A stretch of DNA of 20,817 nt, taken from assembly GCA_019419895.1 (NCBI GenBank), contig JAHZIE010000026.1:1-20817 (forward strand), in the 5' to 3' direction. A model generated the notes under the pieces. It ran no database searches, was not told where the DNA came from, and saw nothing but the letters and a program-made list of their open reading frames with translations. Both the position numbers and the translations under genes were made by a program. The stretch comes from Clostridiales bacterium (GTDB taxonomy: Bacteria > Bacillota > Clostridia > Oscillospirales > Acutalibacteraceae). This document shows, in pieces, positions 14,609-20,817 of this stretch (positions are counted from its first letter, which is position 1; the number at the start of each line of letters is the position of its first letter).

Positions 14609-15211
14609 TTATTTGGAGTACAACTCAACGATGAGAGTCTCTTCCACAGGAAAGTCTATGTCTTCACGGACAGGCATCTTCAAAACTGTGCCTTTGAGTG
14701 CGTTTCTATCACGCTCCAACCACTGGGGAGCGGCAACAACCGCTGCATTTTCCCCTGTGAGCTCGCTGAACTTCACGGAGGAGCGGCTCTTTTCTCTGAC
14801 CTCAATAACATCTCCGACCTTTACCAGATAGGAGGGAATATTGACCTTTTTCCCATTTACAGTGAAGTGGCCATGATTAACCAACTGACGGGCGTCACGG
14901 CGGGTCTTTGCAAAGCCCAGACGGAAAACAATGTTATCCAGACGGCATTCAATGAGAGACAGCAGGTTTTCACCAGTTTTACCAGGCATACGGGTAGCCT
15001 TCTCATAATACATATAGAACTGCTTTTCCATGATGCCGTAAATGAATTTTACCTTTTGCTTCTCGGAAAGCTGCATTGCATACTCGCTCTTCTTCTTTCT
15101 CATCTGACCGGCAGCATTACGGTTTGTCTCCTTTTTGGAGTAACCCATGACGGCAGGAGAAATTCCCAGCGCTTTACAACGCTTAGCGATAGGCTGCATA
15201 TTCTTAGCCAT
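14609..15211 (-). CDS. rpsD: 30S ribosomal protein S4, cysteine-free type
   Basis: A 200-residue primary 16S rRNA-binding protein. The S4 RNA-binding domain lies at about residues 87-150 (CRLDNIVFRLGFAKTRRDAR, then VNGKKVNIPS). The usual N-terminal four-cysteine zinc site is absent, and Cys12 and Cys89 are the only cysteines. The N-terminus MAKNMQPIAKRCKALGISPA marks the zinc-independent paralogue group found in many Clostridia. AGGAGG lies before the ATG. It sits between rpsK and rpoA as in other Firmicutes alpha operons. S4 often represses its own mRNA, so the hairpin after this gene is of interest. Confidence 0.97.
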   Translation of the reverse strand: MAKNMQPIAKRCKALGISPAVMGYSKKETNRNAAGQMRKKKSEYAMQLSEKQKVKFIYGIMEKQFYMYYEKATRMPGKTGENLLSLIECRLDNIVFRLGFAKTRRDARQLVNHGHFTVNGKKVNIPSYLVKVGDVIEVREKSRSSVKFSELTGENAAVVAAPQWLERDRNALKGTVLKMPVREDIDFPVEETLIVELYSK

Positions 15212-15235
15212 AACTTTTTTCCTCCTCTTTCTTGA

Positions 15236-15634
15236 TTAGACACGTCTTCTCTTGGGAGGACGGCATCCATTGTGTGGAATCGGGGTAACATCTTTGATCA
15301 TGCTGACTTCCAGACCGGCTGCCTGCAGTGCGCGGATGGCAGCCTCACGGCCGGCTCCAGGTCCTTTTACATAAACCTCTACAGACTTCATACCGTGCTC
15401 CATAGCGGCCTTGGCAGCGGTTTCCGCAGCGGTCTGAGCAGCGAACGGAGTGGATTTTCTAGAACCTCTGAAGCCCAATCCGCCAGAGCTAGCCCAAGAT
15501 ATCGCATTGCCCTGAACGTCTGAAATCGTAACAATCGTATTGTTAAAAGTGGACTGAATATGAGCAGCACCGCGTTCCACATTTTTGCGCTCGCGGCGGC
15601 GCACACCGGCCTTCTTTGCATTCTTTTGTGCCAT
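15236..15634 (-). CDS. rpsK: 30S ribosomal protein S11
   Basis: A 132-residue protein of the small-subunit platform. Signatures include AHIQSTFNNTIVTISDVQGN, WASSGGLGFRGSRKSTPFAA, and the C-terminal VTPIPHNGCRPPKRRRV. Length is standard. GGGAGGG precedes the ATG. The stop of rpsM lies 17 bases upstream, and rpsD follows after 24 bases, so all are one transcript. Confidence 0.98.
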   Translation of the reverse strand: MAQKNAKKAGVRRRERKNVERGAAHIQSTFNNTIVTISDVQGNAISWASSGGLGFRGSRKSTPFAAQTAAETAAKAAMEHGMKSVEVYVKGPGAGREAAIRALQAAGLEVSMIKDVTPIPHNGCRPPKRRRV

Positions 15635-15651
15635 TCTATATCCCTCCCTGC

Positions 15652-16026
15652 TTATTTCTTCTTGTTGGCTATTGTCTTCTTAGGACCTTTGCGGGTACGG
15701 GCGTTGGTCTTGGATCTCTGTCCCCGGACCGGCAACCCCTTACGGTGACGGACACCGCGATAACATCCGATTTCAATCAGTCTCTTGATATCGAAAGCCA
15801 CGTCACGGCGCAAATCGCCTTCCACATGATAATTCTTATCAATATACTCACGAAGCTTAGAAACATCGTCTTCGCTCAAATCTCTTACTCTGGTATCCGG
15901 GTTGATGCCGGTGGCAGAAAGAATATCGTTGGCAGATTTCCTTCCGATACCAAAAATATAGGTAAGACCAATTTCGACTCGCTTATCTCTGGGCAAGTCA
16001 ACTCCGGCTATACGAGCCATTGCCAT
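15652..16026 (-). CDS. rpsM: 30S ribosomal protein S13
   Basis: A 124-residue protein of the small-subunit head, contacting the P-site tRNA and subunit bridges. It shows ARIAGVDLPRDKRVEIGLTY, a helix-hairpin-helix region (GIGRKSANDILSATGI), and the basic tail GVRHRKGLPVRGQRSKTNAR. The start at 16026 has GGAGG 10 bases upstream. A second ATG two codons on gives the more common MARIAG start but is farther from that site. It follows rpmJ by 37 bases. Confidence 0.97.
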   Translation of the reverse strand: MAMARIAGVDLPRDKRVEIGLTYIFGIGRKSANDILSATGINPDTRVRDLSEDDVSKLREYIDKNYHVEGDLRRDVAFDIKRLIEIGCYRGVRHRKGLPVRGQRSKTNARTRKGPKKTIANKKK

Positions 16027-16063
16027 TGTGGTTGCACCTCCATATAATTGGTTTACGCCAAAA

Positions 16064-16177
16064 TCAGCCTTGGCGCTGTTTATGCTTCGGGTTTTCGCAA
16101 ATTACCATAATTTTGCCTTTGCGCTTAATGACTTTGCATTTTTCGCAAATCTTTTTGACAGAAGGTCTGACTTTCAT
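16064..16177 (-). CDS. rpmJ: 50S ribosomal protein L36
   Basis: A 37-residue protein starting MKVRPSVKKICEKCKV. The zinc-ribbon ligands Cys11, Cys14, Cys27 and His32 are all present, so this is the zinc-binding form. TAAGGAGG precedes the ATG at 16177 and the TGA ends at 16064. It lies between infA and rpsM, its standard place. L36 helps organise the 23S rRNA near the elongation-factor site. Confidence 0.97.
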   Translation of the reverse strand: MKVRPSVKKICEKCKVIKRKGKIMVICENPKHKQRQG

Positions 16178-16224
16178 TGTGTACGCCTCCTTAGTGTATC
16201 ATGTCCGCTGCAAAAGACCGCGGA

Positions 16225-16443
16225 CTATTTCGAACGCCATGTAATACGTCCTCTGGTCAGATCATAGGGCGACATCTCAACCGTCACCTTGTCTCCAGGA
16301 AGGATACGGATAAAATTCATCCTCAACTTTCCTGAAATATGGGCCAGAATTACATGGCCATTTTGCAGTTCTACCTGAAACATTGCGTTTGGCAGAGCTT
16401 CAACAACGGTTCCCTCAATTTCGATTACATCCTGTTTCGACAT
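16225..16443 (-). CDS. infA: Translation initiation factor IF-1
   Basis: A 72-residue OB-fold protein that binds the 30S A site during initiation. Family signatures include MSKQDVIEIEGTVVEALPNA, HVILAHISGKLRMNFIRILP and the tail YDLTRGRITWR. Length is exactly typical. AGGAGG precedes the ATG. It lies between the KOW-domain gene and rpmJ, as in many Clostridia. Confidence 0.98.
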   Translation of the reverse strand: MSKQDVIEIEGTVVEALPNAMFQVELQNGHVILAHISGKLRMNFIRILPGDKVTVEMSPYDLTRGRITWRSK

Positions 16444-16469
16444 CTTCCTAACCTCCTCTGGTGATTCTG

Positions 16470-16709
16470 TCAGCCTTGAAGCTTTTTCAAAGCTTTTTGA
16501 ATTTCACTGTTGGCAACCATCGATTCCTGGGGCAAATGCAATTTTGTGGCCGCGATATGGACCCTGTTCTTTTTTTTCGGCCGTTCCAGCGGATGCATCC
16601 GGCCGTCAATGAGGAAAACATACCGCTCCTCCGATGAAAGAACAACAAAAAAGCAACCTTTGTCTCTTCCCGCCTTCGACAGGACAACCAGCCCTTTTTC
16701 TAATTTCAT
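16470..16709 (-). CDS. KOW-domain RNA-binding protein
   Basis: A 79-residue basic protein with an N-terminal KOW/SH3-like motif (LEKGLVVLSKAGRDKGCFFVVL), then a strand ending VFLIDGRMHPLERPKKKNRVH and a short helical tail. It resembles the L14e/L6e/L27e-like small RNA-binding proteins encoded between map and infA in Clostridia. GGAGG precedes the ATG, 16 bases after the map stop. A ribosome-associated role is inferred from its operon position; I know of no defined function. Confidence 0.88.
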   Translation of the reverse strand: MKLEKGLVVLSKAGRDKGCFFVVLSSEERYVFLIDGRMHPLERPKKKNRVHIAATKLHLPQESMVANSEIQKALKKLQG

Positions 16710-16725
16710 TGGATTCCTCCGTCAA

Positions 16726-17475
16726 TCAATCGGGCAGGGTTAAAATAACCGGTCCATCTGGCGTTATTGCCACAGAGTGTTCAAAATGTGCCGAAAGCTT
16801 TCCATCTGCGGTTACAGTTGTCCAGCCGTCTTTCAGGACATTTACCTCTTTCACCCCGGCATTGATCATAGGTTCGATCGCTATGGTCATCCCCGGCAGC
16901 AAACGCGCTCCTCTTCCAGGAGTGCCGAAATTGGGTACCTCCGGTGATTCATGCAAACTCGCGCCTACTCCGTGCCCGACAAACTGCCGTACCACCGAGT
17001 ACCCGCGGGCTTCGACATACCTCTGCACCGCACTGGATATATCCCCGATTCTTTGTCCTGCCTTTGCTTGGGCAATTCCCTCAAAAAGGCTTTCTCGCGT
17101 GACGTCCATCAAGGCCTGCGCCTCTTTGCTAACGTCGCCGCAAGGATATGTCCAGGCATTATCCCCATGGAATCCCTTAAAATGGGCGCCGACATCAACG
17201 CTCACGATGTCGCCGGCCTTCAGGACTCGATGGCCCGGTATGCCATGGATGACCTCATTATTAACAGAAATACACGCACTAGCTGGAAACCCGCCATATC
17301 CAAGGAAGGAAGGCGTCGCCCCCTCGCTTTCGATATAACGGCGGACAATGCGGTCGATTTCACCGGTTGTTACCCCTGGTTCGACCGCCTCTCCGGCCAA
17401 TTTCAGTGCTCTTGCCGAAATCCGGCCTGCCTGCCGCATAAACCCGATTTCACGGCTTGTTTTGAGCACAATCAT
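16726..17475 (-). CDS. map: Methionine aminopeptidase, type I
   Basis: A 249-residue metalloprotease that removes the initiator Met from new proteins. The five metal ligands of the pita-bread fold are visible: Asp94 (VSVDVG), Asp105 (HGDNAW), His168 (FVGHGVG), Glu201 (AIEPM) and Glu232 (HFEHS). His77 of the active site is also present. No N-terminal extension is present, so this is type Ia. The Shine-Dalgarno GGAGG lies within the end of adk, and only 3 bases separate the adk stop from this ATG, implying coupled translation. Confidence 0.97.
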   Translation of the reverse strand: MIVLKTSREIGFMRQAGRISARALKLAGEAVEPGVTTGEIDRIVRRYIESEGATPSFLGYGGFPASACISVNNEVIHGIPGHRVLKAGDIVSVDVGAHFKGFHGDNAWTYPCGDVSKEAQALMDVTRESLFEGIAQAKAGQRIGDISSAVQRYVEARGYSVVRQFVGHGVGASLHESPEVPNFGTPGRGARLLPGMTIAIEPMINAGVKEVNVLKDGWTTVTADGKLSAHFEHSVAITPDGPVILTLPD

Positions 17476-17478
17476 GAT

Positions 17479-18111
17479 TTACGCCTCCACTGCGGCAAGC
17501 GTCAGTCTTGTGGTATCGGCGACTTCTTCCTGGCCTTCCACGATTTTCAGCTTGCCCTGATCTGCATAATATTGCTTTAAAGGTTCCGTTTGATGATGGT
17601 AAACCTTTAAGCGTTCTGTTACCGTATCCGGATGGTCATCCTTGCGTTGAACAAGGGTGCCTGCGCATTTATCGCAAACGCCTTCCACTGCCGGCTTCTT
17701 ATAAAGCAGGTGGTAGCTGGCGCCACATTTTTCACAGACACGGCGTCCGGACATGCGGGCGATGATTTTTTCATCAGGTACTTCAATATCAATGACCTTA
17801 TCAATATCAACGCCCATGCTATCCAGAGCCTCGGCCTGAGCGATTGTGCGGGGAAATCCGTCCAGGATAAACCCGTTTATACAATCTTCCTGGCCCAGCC
17901 GTTCCTTGATGATACCAATGACGATATCATCGGGAACCAGCTGTCCTGCATCCATGAAGGTCTTTGCCTTTTGGCCCATCTCAGTACCGTTTTTCAACGC
18001 TTCGCGAATAATATTGCCTGTAGAAATTGTTGGAATGGAAAAACGCTCACATATAACCTCAGCCTGCGTGCCTTTACCGGCGCCCGGAGCGCCGAGAAGT
18101 ATGAGTTTCAT
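17479..18111 (-). CDS. adk: Adenylate kinase, zinc-binding LID form
   Basis: A 210-residue kinase interconverting ATP + AMP and 2 ADP. The P-loop GAPGAGKGT spans residues 7-15, the AMP-binding part includes STGNIIREAL, and DGFPRT is at about 84-89. The LID domain carries four cysteines (126, 129, 146, 149) as two CxxC pairs, the structural zinc site typical of Gram-positive enzymes. Length is normal for the long form. It follows secY by 27 bases and overlaps the ribosome site of map. Confidence 0.97.
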   Translation of the reverse strand: MKLILLGAPGAGKGTQAEVICERFSIPTISTGNIIREALKNGTEMGQKAKTFMDAGQLVPDDIVIGIIKERLGQEDCINGFILDGFPRTIAQAEALDSMGVDIDKVIDIEVPDEKIIARMSGRRVCEKCGASYHLLYKKPAVEGVCDKCAGTLVQRKDDHPDTVTERLKVYHHQTEPLKQYYADQGKLKIVEGQEEVADTTRLTLAAVEA

Positions 18112-18138
18112 ATTTCTCCTCCCATCTCAGTGAATCAA

Positions 18139-19500
18139 TTATTCAAGAAACCCTTTATAATGCCTCATCAGCATCTGAGATTCAATCTGTCTCACAGTTT
18201 CCAGAGCAACGCCAACCAAGATGATGATAGAAGTTCCTCCAAGGGAAACATGCATGCCGGTAATCGCAGCCGCAATATTTGGCATCAAAGCAACCACTGC
18301 AAGGAACAACGCGCCGATCAAGGTAATCTTGGAAAGAATTTTGGCGATATAATCCGTAGTAGGCTTCCCTGGACGAATGCCAGGAATGGCGCCGTTATTC
18401 TTTCTAAGATTATTGGACATTTCTATGGGGTTATACTGAATTGCCGTGTAAAAATACGCAAAAGCAATGATGAATACAAAATAGAGGATGGAATACAGCC
18501 AGCCTGAAGGGCTGAGAGCATTCAGAACACTCTTCCAGAAGGTACCATCCTTTGCGGGCGCGAAAAGCTCAATTGTGCTTGGGATAGACAGAATTGAACT
18601 GGCAAAAATGATGGGCATAACACCGGACATATTCACCTTAATAGGCATGTGAGTGCTCTGGCCTCCATACATCTTGCGTCCCACCACCCGCTTCGCGTAT
18701 TGAATTGGAATCCTGCGCTCCGCGTCGTACATAAAGACGATAACCCAGATAAGAGCCAGGAACAAGACAATGACGAGAGGAACAAAGAAATAATACTTTG
18801 CCTGCTGTGCGCCAAACTGGAAATAAGAAACAAAGGTGGAGATTGTCATGGGCAGACGGGCGACAATACCTGCAAACAGCAGAATGGAAATGCCGTTGCC
18901 AATGCCATACTGATTGATCTGCTCACCCAGCCACATCATCAGGGCAGAGCCAGCGGTAAAGGTAAAGATAATGACAAAAGCCACAAAAACTCCCGCGCCG
19001 CCGTCCCTGTAAGGATCATCAATGATATAACCCGGCAGAGCCTCTCCGTTTGTTGTCTGATTGGTGTTTCTCAGGAAGAAATAGTAGGCGGTACCTTGAA
19101 TCAACCCGAGAACAACCGTGACATAACGGGTAATGGAACCAATCTTTTTGCGTCCCTCTTCCCCGTCGCGGGCCATTCTTTCCAGTGCGGGAATGGCCAC
19201 TGTCAGCAAGTTAATAATAATGGAAGCATTGATATACGGGGTGATGGACATGGCAAATAGAGTCGCATTTCCAAAAGCACCACCGGACATAATGTTCAAA
19301 AAGCCCAAAAGGCTGTCACCGCCAGAGACTGTGGAGTTGGGATTCATAATCGGATCCATCAACGCCTGCAGAGCCTCAGAGTTCAGAAAAGGGACCGGAA
19401 TTGCAGCACCAACACGGAAAACAATCACAATAAAGAGAGTAAAAAGAATCTTTTTCCTCAGTTCAACGACCTTCCATGCATTTTTAATGGTTTCGAACAA
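18139..19500 (-). CDS. secY: Protein translocase subunit SecY
   Basis: The 453-residue channel subunit of the Sec translocon, with ten membrane segments. Signatures are the first helix after ELRKKILFTLF, the plug region GGAFGNATLFAMSITPYINA, the cytoplasmic loop ERMARDGEEGRKKI, and NGISILLFAGI. It is about 20 residues longer than common forms because of an extended outer loop after the fourth helix (TNQTTNGEALPGYIIDDPYR). The start is TTG at 19500. GAGGTGATC, a perfect anti-16S match at the end of rplO, lies just before it, and only one base separates the rplO stop codon from the start. Confidence 0.97.
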   Translation of the reverse strand: MFETIKNAWKVVELRKKILFTLFIVIVFRVGAAIPVPFLNSEALQALMDPIMNPNSTVSGGDSLLGFLNIMSGGAFGNATLFAMSITPYINASIIINLLTVAIPALERMARDGEEGRKKIGSITRYVTVVLGLIQGTAYYFFLRNTNQTTNGEALPGYIIDDPYRDGGAGVFVAFVIIFTFTAGSALMMWLGEQINQYGIGNGISILLFAGIVARLPMTISTFVSYFQFGAQQAKYYFFVPLVIVLFLALIWVIVFMYDAERRIPIQYAKRVVGRKMYGGQSTHMPIKVNMSGVMPIIFASSILSIPSTIELFAPAKDGTFWKSVLNALSPSGWLYSILYFVFIIAFAYFYTAIQYNPIEMSNNLRKNNGAIPGIRPGKPTTDYIAKILSKITLIGALFLAVVALMPNIAAAITGMHVSLGGTSIIILVGVALETVRQIESQMLMRHYKGFLE

Positions 19501-19501
19501 T

Positions 19502-19942
19502 TCAGATCACCTCTGCCTTCCCACCGGCAGCCTCGATCTTCTGCTTCGCAGCTTCAGAAAAAGCATTCGCCTTTACTGTCAAATTTTTTGACAATTCACC
19601 ATTGCCCAAAATTTTAATGCCGTCAAAGCGTCTTTTTACAAGTCCTGCTTCAACAATAGCCACCGGATCTACCACTGCGCCGTTATCAAACACCTCGAGA
19701 GCACTGATATTGACTGCCGCGATATTCTTGGCGAAAATATTGTGAAAGCCTCTTTTCGGAAGACGTCTCTGAAGGGGCATCTGGCCGCCTTCAAAACCAA
19801 CACGCATTCCTCTGCCTGCACGGGCCTTTTGACCTTTATGGCCTTTGCCGGCAGTTTTGCCATTGCCTGAACCATGTCCTCGTCCAATTCTCTTGACGGC
19901 CTTTCTCGCGCCTTCAACGGATGAAAGATCATGAAGATTCAT
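19502..19942 (-). CDS. rplO: 50S ribosomal protein L15
   Basis: A 146-residue late-assembly protein of the large subunit. The basic, glycine-rich N-terminus (RIGRGHGSGNGKTAGKGHKG) and the later MPLQRRLPKRGF are diagnostic. Length is standard. AAGGAGG precedes the ATG. Its end carries the ribosome site for secY, so the two are likely coupled. Confidence 0.98.
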   Translation of the reverse strand: MNLHDLSSVEGARKAVKRIGRGHGSGNGKTAGKGHKGQKARAGRGMRVGFEGGQMPLQRRLPKRGFHNIFAKNIAAVNISALEVFDNGAVVDPVAIVEAGLVKRRFDGIKILGNGELSKNLTVKANAFSEAAKQKIEAAGGKAEVI

Positions 19943-19960
19943 TTATTCGCACCTCCTTGC

Positions 19961-20140
19961 TTACGCTTCGGTTACCTCGATGAGGTGGGTAATCTTAGCC
20001 ACCTTGCCTTTTGTCTGCGCATTGTCCGGCTGAACGGTCACGTCGCCGATCTTACGCAGTCCAAGAGCATGGGCGGTGGCAATTTGGTCATCCTTGCTTC
20101 CAATCAGGCTCTTTTTGAGCTGAATTTTAACCTGTGCCAT
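19961..20140 (-). CDS. rpmD: 50S ribosomal protein L30
   Basis: A 59-residue protein starting MAQVKIQLKKSLIGSKDDQI, with the typical LGLRKIGDVTVQPDN core of bacterial L30. The ATG at 20140 has GGGAGG 7 bases upstream. An in-frame ATG 5 codons earlier overlaps that site and is unlikely. It lies between rpsE and rplO as expected. Confidence 0.97.
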   Translation of the reverse strand: MAQVKIQLKKSLIGSKDDQIATAHALGLRKIGDVTVQPDNAQTKGKVAKITHLIEVTEA

Positions 20141-20154
20141 CTTGCAACCTCCCA

Positions 20155-20652
20155 TTAAAGAATTTCATTCGCAGCCTTACCGCGCATGGCGGCAACCTCT
20201 GCAACAGTACGCAGCTGAGACAAGCCCTGAAGTGTCGCGCGGACAACATTACAGGGATTGTTGGAACGAAGCGCCTTGGTACGAATATCCTTAATACCAA
20301 CAGCTTCCACAACCGCACGCACCGGACCGCCGGCAATAACACCGGTACCAGGGGCAGCGGGCTTCATCAGAACCCTGCCTGCTCCGTAAGCTCCCAGAAC
20401 TTCGTGAGGAATGGTACTGCCGTAAAGGGATACAGTAATCATATTTTTCTTTGCGTCTTCAATTCCCTTGCGGATAGCGTCCGGAACTTCTCCAGACTTA
20501 CCAATGCCGAAACCGACATGGCCCTCGCCGTCACCGACGACAACCAACGCGGCAAATTTAAAAATTCTGCCGCCCTTAACAGTCTTGGAAACGCGGTTGA
20601 TAGCAACTACGCGCTCTTTCATATCCAGGGTAGTTGGGTCAAATTTAGCCAA
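20155..20652 (-). CDS. rpsE: 30S ribosomal protein S5
   Basis: A 165-residue protein important for decoding accuracy. The N-terminal double-stranded-RNA-binding fold includes ERVVAINRVSKTVKGGR and FAALVVVGDGEGHVGFGIGK. The C-terminal part has GAYGAGRVLMKPAAPGTGVI. The start is TTG at 20652, with GGGAGG 8 bases upstream. It follows rplR by 17 bases. Confidence 0.98.
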   Translation of the reverse strand: MAKFDPTTLDMKERVVAINRVSKTVKGGRIFKFAALVVVGDGEGHVGFGIGKSGEVPDAIRKGIEDAKKNMITVSLYGSTIPHEVLGAYGAGRVLMKPAAPGTGVIAGGPVRAVVEAVGIKDIRTKALRSNNPCNVVRATLQGLSQLRTVAEVAAMRGKAANEIL

Positions 20653-20669
20653 AGTGATTCCTCCCTCTC

Positions 20670-20817
20670 TTAGAACTTGAGGCCGCCCTCACGGGCGCCT
20701 TCGGCCAATTCTTTGACACGGCCGTGATAAATATGACCGCCGCGGTCAAAAACGACCTCGGAGATACCTTTTTCAACTGCACGCTGCGCAATGGTCAAGC
20801 CAACCTTGCGGGCAGCT
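20670..20817 (-). CDS. rplR: 50S ribosomal protein L18, C-terminal fragment
   Basis: The last 48 codons of the gene; the rest lies beyond the right edge. The translation AARKVGLTIAQRAVEKGISE, followed by FDRGGHIYHGRVKELAEGAREGG, is characteristic of the 5S rRNA-binding protein L18. The stop TAA is at 20672-20670, just ahead of the rpsE ribosome site. Confidence 0.95.
   Translation of the reverse strand, partial: AARKVGLTIAQRAVEKGISEVVFDRGGHIYHGRVKELAEGAREGGLKF

Noticed and set aside
1..20817. CRISPR arrays, tRNA or rRNA genes, prophage genes and toxin-antitoxin pairs.
   Set aside because: I looked for regularly spaced repeats, GGTTCGA-type tRNA arms and phage signatures and saw none. The SMI1-like gene has no toxin neighbour.

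Overview
The window looks like a chromosomal segment of a Gram-positive anaerobe of class Clostridia, probably a gut-type member of the Oscillospirales or Lachnospirales. Supporting signs are strong AGGAGG-type Shine-Dalgarno sites, several TTG starts, a T-box leader, a KOW-domain gene between map and infA, a cysteine-free type of ribosomal protein S4, and a zinc-ribbon adenylate kinase. I cannot name the species. Nearly all genes are on the minus strand; the one clear plus-strand gene is at 859-1890.

Positions 1-2014 hold a divergent regulatory unit. A MarR-family regulator overlaps the start of a MATE exporter (cut by the window edge) on the minus strand. Facing away from it on the plus strand is a uroporphyrinogen-decarboxylase-family (MtaA/MtbA-like) methyltransferase gene, closed by a strong terminator. 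The same 12-bp motif lies in both promoter regions, so the MarR protein probably controls both sides.

Positions 2015-7380 hold a two-gene XRE regulator unit whose second protein resembles the regulator's own C-terminal domain, a small membrane protein with a doubtful start codon, thrS without a TGS domain, a Nudix hydrolase, and a complete T-box leader with its own promoter and terminator. The T-box specifier reads best as ACC (Thr), yet the Nudix gene separates it from thrS. Positions 7381-10861 hold a GH39 glycosidase, an AGE-family sugar epimerase and an SMI1/KNR4-like gene, a small carbohydrate-use cluster. Positions 10862-13126 are gene-poor: a decayed IS200-type transposase, a possible 25-residue Cys-rich peptide, an unrecognised membrane-anchored protein, and several hairpins.

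Positions 13127-20817 are the distal spc and alpha ribosomal operons in the order rplR (partial), rpsE, rpmD, rplO, secY, adk, map, KOW gene, infA, rpmJ, rpsM, rpsK, rpsD, rpoA, rplQ, ending in a clean terminator. They supply the ribosome, translocon, RNA polymerase alpha, initiation factor and N-terminal methionine removal. The outstanding anomaly is an in-frame TAA at codon 22 of rpoA, an essential gene, where the family has a conserved lysine. It is either a sequence error or something biologically remarkable.
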